Assembly: GCF_019711195.1 (NCBI RefSeq) | Contig: NZ_CP081299.1 | Coordinates: 4,932,501 to 4,996,500 of the forward strand | From: Dyadobacter sp. NIV53 | GTDB lineage: Bacteria; Bacteroidota; Bacteroidia; Cytophagales; Spirosomataceae | Reading direction: 5' to 3' | DNA length: 64,000 bases | Part shown: positions 1 through 8,343 of the stretch, one piece after another | Numbering within the stretch: position 1 is the first letter of the stretch | Layout of the letters: the number at the start of each line of letters is the position of its first letter | Position numbers and translations under genes: made by a program | Notes under the pieces: generated by a model | Seen by the model: the letters and a program-made list of their open reading frames with translations, nothing else | Told to the model about the DNA's origin: nothing | The model's database searches: none

Positions 1-1
1 T

Positions 2-574
2 GCATCACCCAAATGTTTGACTGCCGATGCTGGCTACGGCTCGGAAGAAAATTATACTTTGCTGGAAGGGAAAAATGTAACTGCTTATGTAAAGTATAGC
101 CTCTTTGATAAGCGTCAAAATCGCGCCTACAATAAAAAGCACCCATTCAGTGCTGATAAGCTTTTTTACAACGCTGCGGCAGATCATTATATCTGTCCAA
201 TGGGCCAGAAGATGCGCTACATTGGTAACAGCAAACGCAAAACAGTCACGGGTTTTGAGCAGACAGCCAAACTCTACAAGGCTATCAATTGTCAGGGATG
301 TCCACTAAACGGTGTCTGTCACAAGTCGAAAAGTGAAAGGATTATTCAGGTCAATGTGAATTTGGAACGACAGAAAAAGAAAGCAGACGAACTTTTGAAA
401 AGTGAAGAAGGTATTGAAAAACGAAAGAAGCGATGTTTTGATGTAGAACCTGTCTTTGGTAATATTAAAAATAACCACGGATTCCGCCGGTTTATGCTTC
501 GTGGTAAGCACAAGGTCGAAATTGAGTGGGGATTGCTTGCAATAGCACAGAATATTAGAAAAAGGGCTGCATAA
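2..574 (+). CDS. IS1182-family transposase, C-terminal part (5' end outside window)
   Basis: Reading frame 2 is open from the window edge, so the true start lies to the left. The protein has the ADAGYGSEENY motif typical of the second catalytic aspartate of IS4/IS5/IS1182 DDE transposases. Next come a cysteine cluster (ICPMG, then CQGCPLNGVC at about residues 90-100) and a C-terminal segment with EPVFGNIKNNHGFRRF that supplies the catalytic glutamate. The order DDE core, cysteine motif, EPVFG block is that of IS1182-family enzymes. It would catalyse cut-and-paste transposition of its own element. No frameshift is visible in the part present, so the copy could be active if the unseen part is intact. 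Confidence 0.85.
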   Translation, partial: ASPKCLTADAGYGSEENYTLLEGKNVTAYVKYSLFDKRQNRAYNKKHPFSADKLFYNAAADHYICPMGQKMRYIGNSKRKTVTGFEQTAKLYKAINCQGCPLNGVCHKSKSERIIQVNVNLERQKKKADELLKSEEGIEKRKKRCFDVEPVFGNIKNNHGFRRFMLRGKHKVEIEWGLLAIAQNIRKRAA

Positions 575-669
575 AGGTCCTATTTTCGTCATATTCTGTT
601 ATATAGCCTTGTTAGCTTTAACAATGCTACCAAACCACCAAATCCTAATACAAGAAAATCGAAACGAAT

Positions 670-702
670 GAGGGCACCTCAATTTGAATTTGAGACGCCC
701 TC
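670..702. repeat. IS right terminal hairpin
   Basis: Outer arms GAGGGC (670-675) and GCCCTC (697-702) and inner arms CTCAA (678-682) and TTGAG (690-694) form one imperfect palindrome. Ends with a GAGAC-GCCTC-like sequence are common in this IS group (knowledge). The stop codon of the truncated amidohydrolase (679-681) lies inside it. The exact element boundary is inferred. Confidence 0.6.
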
Positions 703-1743
703 TTGAAAACTACTTTTTGCTATTCTTGAGATATAATTTTCCAGATCTTTTGGATTGGTCAGAAGGAAACCGGAAGTTTTTGCATCTGCATAAGGTTTCA
801 GCAAACACGCACCTCTTGAACCCAGCGCACCATCAGCATAGATCTTAAAACTATGAACAGTAAGCCGGTCAGTAGAAAACGGCCCTTTTGGTAAATAATA
901 ATCGAGATTGGCCGGACTAACGCTGATCATGGCATAATCACGGATTTTTAAGGAACCGTTTTTATGCATTTTATCAATCAGTTCAATATCTGCACGATCC
1001 AACCCGGCATCAGATATAGTTGTTAATCCGACAGATAAACAAGCAGTTTCCGCATTTTTGATTTGTTTCTGTTTTTCCTGTTCGGTTGCTTCAGGAATCA
1101 CACGATATACCAGACCCATTGCATTATCGACCAAAATTCCCGTCGGCGTTCCATTTTTAATTTCCACCAAACCACCTTCTGCTTTACTATTGCTGGTAAC
1201 ATTTGCAAGTTGTAATGCTTTGGAATTGGCAACAGCTGCATGGCCATCTATTCGTGTAAGTAGAACAGGTAAATCCGGAAAATTTTTATCCAGTAATTCT
1301 TTGGAAGGAAATGTTTTATTTTCCCAATCATTCTGGTCCCAGCCACGACCGATCAGCCAGGATTTATCCGGGTTTTTTTGCCTGAATGTTTTCAGGCGTT
1401 CAATGATTTCCTGAAATGATTCTGTTCCGGTCAGGTCTGCTTCATCAAACAACTGGCCCAAACCCAGAAAGTGGCTATGAGGATCAATAAAACCTGGATA
1501 AACTGATTTGCCCTTGGCATCAACAACTGAATCTGATTCATATTTACCCAAAATATCAGCAGAAGTACCTATTGCCAGAAATTTCCCGTCTTTTACCGCA
1601 AATGCTTCATAAGTACGGAATGAAGAATCGGTACTGTAAACCAAAGCATTGTGAATAATTAGATCAGCGGGAGAATGGTTATTACAACTAATGAAAACAA
1701 GGAGACTTAGAAAGAACGGGAGTGCCTGGTGAGTTCTTGACAT
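679..1743 (-). pseudogene. YtcJ-like amidohydrolase lipoprotein, 3' end cut off by IS
   Basis: The 354-residue product starts with a lipoprotein signal (hydrophobic stretch ending LLVFISC, cysteine near residue 20). It continues as an amidohydrolase family 3 (YtcJ-like) protein: the small beta domain, then FIDPHSHFLGLG with the HxH metal ligands, then SWLIGRGWDQNDW. Family members are usually about 530-560 residues, so roughly the C-terminal third, with the distal metal ligands, is missing. The last native codon is at 703-705; the final seven residues (EGVSNSN) are encoded by the insertion-sequence hairpin. The gene is therefore disrupted and probably inactive. Its remainder should lie left of the element, outside the window. 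Confidence 0.85.
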
Positions 1744-1925
1744 AATATCAGATCAATTTTATTACAAGATAATATGGATTTAACTGGCAAGTTTACAAGA
1801 TTAGGCAATGTACGAAACGTTCCGATGGAACGACGATTTTATCCGTTTCTGTTAAATTTTTCTAATTCTTATCTGTATTAAAACAAATATTATTTTGGAT
1901 CACAAAAAACATCAAAACCTTCCAT

Positions 1926-3155
1926 CTAATGCAATCCGCCAGCTGTCGCACCTTCCTGCACTTCTACCTGTTCCGTAATTCTTCGTCTGCCAACGACCAG
2001 AACTGACAAAGCAAGAGTAGCCGATGTGGCCATTGCTGCTACCATCGGAATGGCGGAAGGGACTTCAAACATACTGATCGCAACGGATATAATTGTTCCC
2101 ATTCCCATTTGAATAGCGCCCATCATGGCTGATGCACTTCCTGCATTTTTGCTGAAAGGGGCCAGTGAAAGAGCTGCCGCGTTGGGATAAGTAAAGCCGA
2201 TACTGCAAAGGAATAGAAACAAAAATGCGATTGTGATGTATAAAGTCAGCATTCCGTTTAATGCAACCGAAAGGAATGCCAAACCTACAATGACCTGGCA
2301 TATCAGCGCAATATTTATGATCTGCTCACTTTTATATTGACGAAGAAATAACGTGTTCAGTTGACTGGAACCAATAAAACCTACCGAAAGGAATGCGAAT
2401 ATCCAGCCGTAAACTTTTTCATCGGTATGAAATACTTCCATAAAAACCAGCGGCGAGCCGGATACGTATGCAAATAAACCAGCGAAAGCAATTGCGCCGG
2501 TAAGAGCATATGTATAAAACTGCGGTTCGCGGAGAACTGACCAAAAATTAAGCAGAATAGGTTTTGGTTTTAGGGATAACGTCTTATCCGGTACATAGCT
2601 GTCTGGTAACCATAAAGCTGTTGCAAGCAAAATTGCTGCTCCCATTCCGGTAAGGATCAGAAAAACGGCCTGCCATCCGAAAGCTGCCGTTACGTATCCG
2701 CCAACGGTTGGGGCGATCATGGGTGAAACACCTACAACAAGAAGTAATAAAGAAAAAACTTTGGCATTGTCTTTCACCGGAAACAGATCACGAACCATAG
2801 CCACGGATGCAACCGCTGATGCGCAGCTCCCGATAGCCTGAATTATTCTCAGAAAAATAAGAGCTTCAATCGTTGTTGCATATGCGCAGCCTGCGGAAGC
2901 AATAATATACACAACAAGGCCAATGAATAACGGTTTTTTCCTTCCAAAACGGTCCAGCAACGGGCCGTACAAAAGTTGCCCCAATGAAATTCCAATAAAA
3001 AATCCTGATAAGGAAAGTGAAACTTTGGCGGCTGTTGTGTGAAGATCTTTGGCAATAGCCGGAAACCCGGGCAAATACATATCAATTGAAAAAGGGCCAA
3101 GTGCAGTCAAACTGCCTAAAATTAAAATCAGGAAGAAATAAGTCTTTTTAGACAT
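1926..3155 (-). CDS. Bcr/CflA-family multidrug efflux MFS transporter
   Basis: The product is 409 residues with about twelve hydrophobic segments, the length and topology of drug:H+ antiporters of the Bcr/CflA subfamily. The N-terminus shows the family signature LGPFSIDMYLPGFPAIAKDL. The loop motif GPLLDRFGRKKPL matches MFS motif A (G-x-L-x-D-R-x-G-R-K). It should export drugs or small metabolites across the inner membrane; the substrate cannot be told. I chose the ATG at 3153-3155 (MSKKTYFF...) because the 29 residues encoded upstream are polar and unlike an MFS N-terminus. It stands alone, with a terminator-bounded gene pair upstream. Confidence 0.85.
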   Translation of the reverse strand: MSKKTYFFLILILGSLTALGPFSIDMYLPGFPAIAKDLHTTAAKVSLSLSGFFIGISLGQLLYGPLLDRFGRKKPLFIGLVVYIIASAGCAYATTIEALIFLRIIQAIGSCASAVASVAMVRDLFPVKDNAKVFSLLLLVVGVSPMIAPTVGGYVTAAFGWQAVFLILTGMGAAILLATALWLPDSYVPDKTLSLKPKPILLNFWSVLREPQFYTYALTGAIAFAGLFAYVSGSPLVFMEVFHTDEKVYGWIFAFLSVGFIGSSQLNTLFLRQYKSEQIINIALICQVIVGLAFLSVALNGMLTLYITIAFLFLFLCSIGFTYPNAAALSLAPFSKNAGSASAMMGAIQMGMGTIISVAISMFEVPSAIPMVAAMATSATLALSVLVVGRRRITEQVEVQEGATAGGLH

Positions 3156-3254
3156 CAGGAGTGAATATTGTATGATAGTAACTGAATGCGAATAACAGCA
3201 ATTGCCGGAAGCCGGTTCGTATAAAATACAGATTAACACCAAATAGCGGTATTT

Positions 3255-3292
3255 AACAAAAAAAGAGATGCAGGATTTAAATCCGGCATCTC
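3255..3292 (-). terminator. Rho-independent terminator of the small gene pair
   Basis: On the minus strand, arms GAGATGC and GCATCTC enclose the perfect inner palindrome GGATTTAAATCC (3273-3284). The stem is followed directly by a run of seven T (plus-strand A run 3258-3264). It lies 39 bases beyond the stop of the 3331-3561 gene. Confidence 0.8.
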
Positions 3293-3330
3293 CGTTATAT
3301 GTTATTCTAAAACAGATTCAGAACTTATTA

Positions 3331-3561
3331 CTAAGCTAATTTCAGTTTTTTATAAACCTCACGCTCGCTCTCGCTAACAGTATAAGGAACCTTATTTTTT
3401 AGATAAATAATACATCCACGGCCTTTTTTGATTGGAGATATTTTCACAACATCTTCTCTGTGGATAATTATATTAATGAGTTTTTGACCCAATAGCTTAA
3501 ATGTAACTGATTGTACCATGCTTGTTTTGTATCTCGGATTTAGTACTTTATGCAACACCAT
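3331..3561 (-). CDS. Small hypothetical protein, FlbD-like pattern
   Basis: The product is a 76-residue basic protein of unknown function. Its second half (REDVVKISPIKKG, then IIYLKNKVPYTVSESEREVYKKL) alternates in a way reminiscent of short FlbD/LytTR-like beta-rich domains, but the likeness is weak and is inference only. The ATG at 3559-3561 overlaps the end of the upstream gene by 14 bases, suggesting translational coupling; an ATG at 3519 is an alternative start. A strong terminator follows. The overlap and the shared terminator argue that both small genes are real and form one transcript. Confidence 0.5.
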   Translation of the reverse strand: MVLHKVLNPRYKTSMVQSVTFKLLGQKLINIIIHREDVVKISPIKKGRGCIIYLKNKVPYTVSESEREVYKKLKLA

Positions 3562-3760
3562 GTAACGAACTTCCTGACTTAAGATACAATAAGAAATAGT
3601 CCTTTGAAATCAGAAAGTAACCCAAATCATCTCGCTTACTCAATTGTAAAAAATTAGCCACTTCTTTTTTCGCGTCGGATTCGTCGTGTGCGCCAGTAAC
3701 TGTTAAAACTGCGCCAGGCTTTAATGTAATTGCTGTGTTGTTACTTAATGTTGATACCAT
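3548..3760 (-). CDS. Small hypothetical protein
   Basis: The product is a 70-residue protein with no family I recognise. It begins MVSTLSNNTAITLKPGAVLTV, continues with a charged helix-like stretch (ESDAKKEVANFLQ) and ends with a hydrophobic FLISKDYFLLYLKSG segment. There is no signal peptide. It is the first gene of a two-gene minus-strand unit and overlaps the next gene by 14 bases. Upstream lies a 420-base AT-rich intergenic region with a long dyad, shared with a divergent TonB-dependent receptor gene. Confidence 0.5.
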   Translation of the reverse strand: MVSTLSNNTAITLKPGAVLTVTGAHDESDAKKEVANFLQLSKRDDLGYFLISKDYFLLYLKSGSSLHGVA

Positions 3761-4180
3761 TGTAATGTTAATTAAGGTTCAGTCCGGTTGAAGAATTATG
3801 TTTTGACAGGATTAAATAAATAAACATGCCAGACATGAACAGGAGTGAGCTTATAACATTTTCAGGGCAATCATTTAGTCTATCGGTTGATGAATATATG
3901 TAATTAATTAATTGATTACAAGGTATTTATAAATTTGTTATAAAAATTTATAAATAGTATTAGAATAATATAATAAATAGGATAATTCTCTTATAAATAA
4001 CTCTGAAACCGGGAATCTCATTTGGGGATTTTACAAAGATTGAAGCAGAAAAGCCACAGGTCATTTTCCTGGTCTTTCGTACGCTGCACTTCATCCTGTA
4101 AATACTGCACTTCGGTAAACATCAATTTTACAAAATCTGGTTTCTGTTCAAATTTGATATATACAAAATCAAAGGGCAGC
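3761..4180. other. AT-rich divergent intergenic region
   Basis: This 420-base gap lies between the small gene pair (minus) and the TonB-dependent receptor (plus). Bases 3895-3980 are extremely AT-rich and hold a perfect 13-bp inverted repeat at 3924-3956. The receptor frame is open upstream to 4022, but the encoded residues lack signal-peptide character, so I treat that as leader. No other gene or confident promoter pair was seen. Confidence 0.5.
3924..3956. promoter_or_regulatory. 13-bp inverted repeat in divergent promoter region
   Basis: TATTTATAAATTT (3924-3936) and AAATTTATAAATA (3944-3956) are perfect inverted repeats separated by 7 bases. It lies in a divergent intergenic region with no U-tract, so an operator or AT-rich regulatory dyad is more likely than a terminator. 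The binding factor is unknown. Confidence 0.4.
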
Positions 4181-6343
4181 ATGAAAAATTTACTGACAGC
4201 ACTTATTTTATTATTTGCAATGGCAGCAGGTGCTCAAACACAGATTACGGGCAAAGTCACTGATCGTAAAGGAGTTTCAGTTCCCGGAGCCAATGTGTAT
4301 ATAAAAGGAACTTACGACGGAACTTCATCGGATGCGGAAGGTAATTTTCTGTTTAGCACCAATGAAAAAGGAAAACAGGTCTTAACTATTCAATCTATTG
4401 GTTTCAAGGTTGTTGAAAATGAAATTGATTGTTCGGGGCAACCGGTTGTAATGAATACTTCTTTATCCGAAAGCATCAACTTGCTGACTGCCGTTACAAT
4501 TACAGCCGGAGCAATGGAAGCCAGTGATAAAAGTAAAGCAGTGGTATTGAAACCCCTGGATATTGTAACAACTTCGGGAGCCATGGGTGATATTACCGCG
4601 GCATTTCTCACTTTACCCGGAACTTCAACCGTAGGAAACGACGGAAGATTGTTTGTCAGAGGTGGCGATGCTTCTGAAACAGCCATTTTTATTGATGGTT
4701 TGCAGGTTGGAAATGCTTTCGGCAGCACTGTTTCCAATGTACCTACACGCACACGTTTCAGTCCTAATCTTTTTAAAGGTTCATTTTTCAGTACCGGCGG
4801 ATATTCGGCGGAATTTGGCCAGGCGTTATCATCCGCATTATCGCTTAATACGATTGATCTGCCTTTGAGAAGTCAGGGCGATTTGAGCATAATGTCTGTA
4901 GGCGGAGGTTACACACAAACACTTGCTGGAAAAAATAATGCACTTACCGCTTCGGCCAATTATTTCAATCTGGCACCTTATCAGGGATTGGTAAAACAAA
5001 AATTTGACTGGGAAAAAAGTCCGTCAGGTTGGGATACAGAGGTATCATTAAGGCAAAAATGGGGAAAAGCAGGTTTTATCAAAGCGTACGTACACACGGA
5101 AGGTGGCGGAATGACGATCTGGCAAAAGGTAGCCGGACAGGACGGAAGAGGCCAAAGGGTAGAGCTCAGCAACAGGTATTCATATGGAAATCTGTCGTTT
5201 CGCCAGGTTGGTAAGAACGACTGGTTTTTCTCAGGTGGGATTGCGTTTTCACATAACCGTGATGCAATTAGCCTTGATACGACGCCGGTTCGCCAGGTTA
5301 CCCAACTTGTTCATTCCAAATTTGTGGCAACCAAAGATTTTAGTCCTCAGTTTTCGTTAAAAAACGGATTGGAATGGTATGTGAAATCTTATTCTGAGGC
5401 TTTAATTATTGATAATAAAAAACGAGATATAACTGATAACCAGTTTAATCACTTTATCGAAGCTACTTACTATTTCAGTAACAGGCTGATTGCTGTTGCA
5501 GGATTACGAAGTGGATACAGTACAGCAGCAAACCTGTATTGGCTGACACCGCGTGTTTCGGTTGCTTATAAGCTGAATCGGGGACAGTTTTCTATTGCTG
5601 CCGGGAGATTCAGGCAATTGCCGGACGAAAAGCTGCGGGTGTTACAAAACGATTTGAAAAACACAGAGGCGACCCATTATATTCTTAACTATTTTCTTGC
5701 CAATTATAACCGCACCTTCCGTGCAGAATCATTTTACAAGATTTATCATAATCTGTTAACATACAAAGGTGAGATTGGTAATCCACAAGGAATTGCGCTC
5801 CATGATCTTACTCTGTCAGGTTCAGGTTATGCAAGAGGTGCTGATTTTTTCTACCGGGATAAAACGACATTGAAAGGAACTGATTTTTGGGTCACTTACA
5901 GCTTTGTTGACAGCAAAAGAAAATTTGCCACTTATGAAACCAAGGTACAGCCTTCTTTTGCGCCAAAACACAATGGCTCGGTCGTAGTCAAACGCTTCGT
6001 GAGTACGCTGAAATCCCAGCTCGGAAGTTCCTGGTCCTGGAATAGCGGTTATCCGTTCAATAATCCCAATCTGCCAGGAGAAATGCAGGGGAAAACCAAA
6101 ATGTACAGCGATCTGAGTGTAAGCTGGAGTTATCTGCCCAGGCCGAATATCATTCTGCATGCAGCTTGTTCTAATATTCTGGGAACCTCAAATGTATTCG
6201 GATATAAATATGCAAGTCAGCCGGATGAAACGGGAACATTTGCAAGCTTGCCAGTGGGACAAGGAGCGAAAAGATTTGCGTTCATTGGTTTGTTTATTAC
6301 ACTTTCCAAAGACAAAAATGCGAATCAGCTGAACAATTTATAA
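4181..6343 (+). CDS. TonB-dependent receptor with carboxypeptidase-like N-domain
   Basis: The 720-residue outer-membrane receptor begins with a signal peptide (MKNLLTALILLFAMAAGAQ). A CarboxypepD_reg-like domain follows (about residues 22-100, GKVTDRKGVSVPGANVYIKGT), then a plug domain (about 120-220, with LPGTSTVGNDGRLFVRGGD and FIDGLQV) and a beta-barrel. It would import a ligand bound at the surface using TonB/ExbBD energy; no linked SusD suggests a non-glycan substrate, which stays unknown. The start at 4181 is chosen because it opens a clean signal peptide. The next gene, 80 bases on, encodes a periplasmic TPR protein, but a hairpin lies between them. Confidence 0.85.
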   Translation: MKNLLTALILLFAMAAGAQTQITGKVTDRKGVSVPGANVYIKGTYDGTSSDAEGNFLFSTNEKGKQVLTIQSIGFKVVENEIDCSGQPVVMNTSLSESINLLTAVTITAGAMEASDKSKAVVLKPLDIVTTSGAMGDITAAFLTLPGTSTVGNDGRLFVRGGDASETAIFIDGLQVGNAFGSTVSNVPTRTRFSPNLFKGSFFSTGGYSAEFGQALSSALSLNTIDLPLRSQGDLSIMSVGGGYTQTLAGKNNALTASANYFNLAPYQGLVKQKFDWEKSPSGWDTEVSLRQKWGKAGFIKAYVHTEGGGMTIWQKVAGQDGRGQRVELSNRYSYGNLSFRQVGKNDWFFSGGIAFSHNRDAISLDTTPVRQVTQLVHSKFVATKDFSPQFSLKNGLEWYVKSYSEALIIDNKKRDITDNQFNHFIEATYYFSNRLIAVAGLRSGYSTAANLYWLTPRVSVAYKLNRGQFSIAAGRFRQLPDEKLRVLQNDLKNTEATHYILNYFLANYNRTFRAESFYKIYHNLLTYKGEIGNPQGIALHDLTLSGSGYARGADFFYRDKTTLKGTDFWVTYSFVDSKRKFATYETKVQPSFAPKHNGSVVVKRFVSTLKSQLGSSWSWNSGYPFNNPNLPGEMQGKTKMYSDLSVSWSYLPRPNIILHAACSNILGTSNVFGYKYASQPDETGTFASLPVGQGAKRFAFIGLFITLSKDKNANQLNNL

Positions 6344-6347
6344 TAAA

Positions 6348-6380
6348 AGAGAAGTCAGGTTTTAGAAACTTGACTTCTCT
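6348..6380. repeat. 33-bp palindrome, copy A
   Basis: Arms AGAGAAGTCA (6348-6357) and TGACTTCTCT (6371-6380) pair through an imperfect inner stem. The outer 10 bp of each arm and the overall 33-bp length match the palindromes at 14008 and 14824. It sits 5 bases after the receptor stop and could act as its terminator, but there is no U-tract, and a copy elsewhere lies where no terminator is needed. Confidence 0.65.
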
Positions 6381-6423
6381 GAACCTTCCAAAAATCATTT
6401 CCAACCAATAAAATCCATCCAAA

Positions 6424-7080
6424 ATGAAAAAGCTATTATTAATTATCGTCGTTTCCTTGTTTGCCATTTCCCTTACAAATGCTCAGGATTCTCAATATCA
6501 GAAAGCTATAAAAAAGGAGATCGCCAAAGTAATTGAAACTGATTCACTTCCATTATTACAGGAATCGGCGAATACATTTGCACGTATTGCCGCCATGAAC
6601 CCAAAGGAATGGCAGCCACTTTATTATGGTTCACTGGCTTATATTTTTCAGGGATTGAATAAAACGTCGGAGCTAAATGTGAAAGACGAAGCTTTGGCAA
6701 AAGCAGAAGAGCTGATAAAAAAAGCGGACGCTATTTCTCCGGATAACGCAGAGATTGTAACGTTACAGGGTTTTATTTTAATGGCAAAAGTAAATGCAGA
6801 TCCGTCAAACCGCGGTCAGAATTTATCAGGACAGGTAATGGCTACTTATGGAAAAGCGTTGTCTATTGATAACAAAAATCCAAGGGCACTCGCATTAATG
6901 GCACAAATGGAATATGGTATGGCGCAATTCTTTGGTTCAGGAAGCGAAAAAGCATGTAAATTGGCAAAACAAAGTCAGGCGATATATGCAGGACAGGATG
7001 AACAGGCATTGAAAGCAGGGATTTTACCAACCTGGGGTAAAAGTATGGTGGATAACTTGTTGAAAAAGTGTAGGTTGTGA
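6424..7080 (+). CDS. Periplasmic tetratricopeptide-like protein
   Basis: The product is 218 residues, starting with a signal peptide (MKKLLLIIVVSLFAISLTNAQ). Helical repeats resembling TPR units follow: LAKAEELIKKADAISPDNAEIVTLQGFIL, then YGKALSIDNKNPRALALMAQMEY. It should be a soluble or peripheral periplasmic scaffold. A similar small TPR protein accompanies many Bacteroidota receptors; here it follows the TonB-dependent receptor in the same direction by 80 bases, so a shared role is plausible but unproven. No catalytic motif is seen. Confidence 0.7.
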   Translation: MKKLLLIIVVSLFAISLTNAQDSQYQKAIKKEIAKVIETDSLPLLQESANTFARIAAMNPKEWQPLYYGSLAYIFQGLNKTSELNVKDEALAKAEELIKKADAISPDNAEIVTLQGFILMAKVNADPSNRGQNLSGQVMATYGKALSIDNKNPRALALMAQMEYGMAQFFGSGSEKACKLAKQSQAIYAGQDEQALKAGILPTWGKSMVDNLLKKCRL

Positions 7081-7092
7081 GTATTAATTTGA

Positions 7093-7136
7093 TTTACTCA
7101 ATGTATTGAGTAAATTTACTCAATACATTAAGTAAA
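7093..7136. promoter_or_regulatory. Two abutting 22-bp palindromes upstream of the DUF4143 ATPase
   Basis: Arms TTTACTCAAT (7093-7102) and ATTGAGTAAA (7105-7114) form a perfect dyad. Directly adjacent, TTTACTCAAT (7115-7124) and ATTAAGTAAA (7127-7136) form a second dyad with one mismatch. The second dyad is the inverse of the first, so the 44 bases are themselves nearly palindromic. It ends 9 bases before the ATPase start. A double operator is likely; a cruciform or recombination site is possible. Confidence 0.55.
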
Positions 7137-7145
7137 CTATAAATC

Positions 7146-8330
7146 ATGTACGAAAGATCTGAGTTACAGGAGATTATAAATAGAAGTAAAGAGCCAAGAC
7201 GTTTTATTCAGGTTTTAATTGGCCCGCGACAAGTAGGTAAAACAACACTCATATTACAATTGATCAAAAAGATCACTATTCCTACTCTTTTTGAGGCAGC
7301 AGATCTTGTACCAGTCTCAGGTTCTGTGTGGTTGGAACAGGTTTGGGAAAACGCCCGGTTTCAAATGGATCGCCAGAATACTAATGAGTTCATATTGATC
7401 ATTGACGAAATTCAAAAGATTGGTAATTGGAGTGAAATTGTTAAACAATTATGGGATGCAGACACACGTGCAGGCAGAAATATGAAAGTGATTCTTTTGG
7501 GTTCATCGCGGTTGTTAATTCAGCAAGGACTTACAGAATCGCTGGGTGGCAGGTTTGAAACTACTTATCTGGGACACTGGAATTACACAGAAATGAAGGA
7601 CGCCTTTGGCTGGACTGCCAAACAATATGCATGGTTTGGTGGTTATCCGGGTTCTGCCTCGCTGATAGAGGATGAAAAAAGATGGAAAAACTATGTGTCT
7701 AATGCATTAATTGAAACAAGTGTATCTAAGGATATTTTAATGCTGACCCGGGTAGACAAACCGGCTTTAATGAAACGTCTGTTCGAAATTGGTTGCTTGT
7801 ATTCCGGCCAGATTGTGGCTTTTATAAAATTGCAGGGCCAGTTAAAAGATGCAGGAAATACAACAACACTATCACATTATCTTACCTTACTGGACACAGC
7901 AGGGTTGTTAGGCGGACTAGAAAAATATGCCGGTGATACTATTCGGAAAAGATCTTCCAGCCCTAAATTTCAGGTTCATAATACTGCCTTGATCAGTGCA
8001 CAACGCAACGAAACATTTGACGAAATTACGCAACGTCTTTCAGACTGGGGACGAATCGTGGAATCGGCAGTAGGAGCACATTTGATGAATTTTTCATTGA
8101 TTGAGGGATACGGTTTACATTATTGGCGTAATGGCGACAAAGAGGTTGATTTTGTTCTGGAAAAAGGAGGGAAGCTGATTGGTCTTGAAGTCAAAAGTGG
8201 TTCCGGAAATAATACAGCTGGAATGGAAGCATTTAAAAAGGATTTTAATCCGGATAAAGTACTACTGATTGGGAGTAACGGTTTGCCCTGGGAAGAATTT
8301 TTAGAAATAAATCCTGTACAACTTTTTTAG
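7146..8330 (+). CDS. AAA+ ATPase with C-terminal DUF4143
   Basis: The 394-residue protein has a Walker A motif GPRQVGKTT (residues 26-34) and a Walker B-like FILIIDEIQKI (about residues 92-102). The sensor-like ILLGSSRLL follows, and a DUF4143 domain fills the C-terminal part, ending with DKEVDFVLEKGGKLIGLEVKSG. That last segment has the E-V-K pattern of a restriction-endonuclease-like fold, as usual in this family. The biological role of AAA_14/DUF4143 proteins is largely unknown; they are often scattered as single genes in Bacteroidota and archaea. The tandem palindromes directly upstream suggest tight regulation. The histidine kinase starts 13 bases downstream and may be co-transcribed. 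Confidence 0.85.
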   Translation: MYERSELQEIINRSKEPRRFIQVLIGPRQVGKTTLILQLIKKITIPTLFEAADLVPVSGSVWLEQVWENARFQMDRQNTNEFILIIDEIQKIGNWSEIVKQLWDADTRAGRNMKVILLGSSRLLIQQGLTESLGGRFETTYLGHWNYTEMKDAFGWTAKQYAWFGGYPGSASLIEDEKRWKNYVSNALIETSVSKDILMLTRVDKPALMKRLFEIGCLYSGQIVAFIKLQGQLKDAGNTTTLSHYLTLLDTAGLLGGLEKYAGDTIRKRSSSPKFQVHNTALISAQRNETFDEITQRLSDWGRIVESAVGAHLMNFSLIEGYGLHYWRNGDKEVDFVLEKGGKLIGLEVKSGSGNNTAGMEAFKKDFNPDKVLLIGSNGLPWEEFLEINPVQLF

Positions 8331-8343
8331 AAATAGAAATCCT

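Larger units (their letters stand above)
1..702 (+). mobile_element. IS1182-family insertion sequence, right end only
   Basis: The window opens inside an insertion sequence. It consists of the 3' part of a transposase gene (2-574), about 95 bases of non-coding DNA and a terminal hairpin (670-702). The inferred outer edge is at about 702, because the amidohydrolase reading frame on the other strand is normal down to base 703 and then runs into element sequence. The left end, the other inverted repeat and any target duplication lie outside the window, so family assignment rests on the transposase alone. Confidence 0.8.

Noticed and set aside
1058..1414. Plus-strand open frame over the amidohydrolase gene
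   Set aside because: It is the reverse shadow of a clearly recognisable protein-coding gene; many similar shadows were left out.
4022..4180. Longer N-terminus for the TonB-dependent receptor
   Set aside because: It uses a TTG start and encodes residues unlike a signal peptide; the ATG at 4181 opens a clean one.
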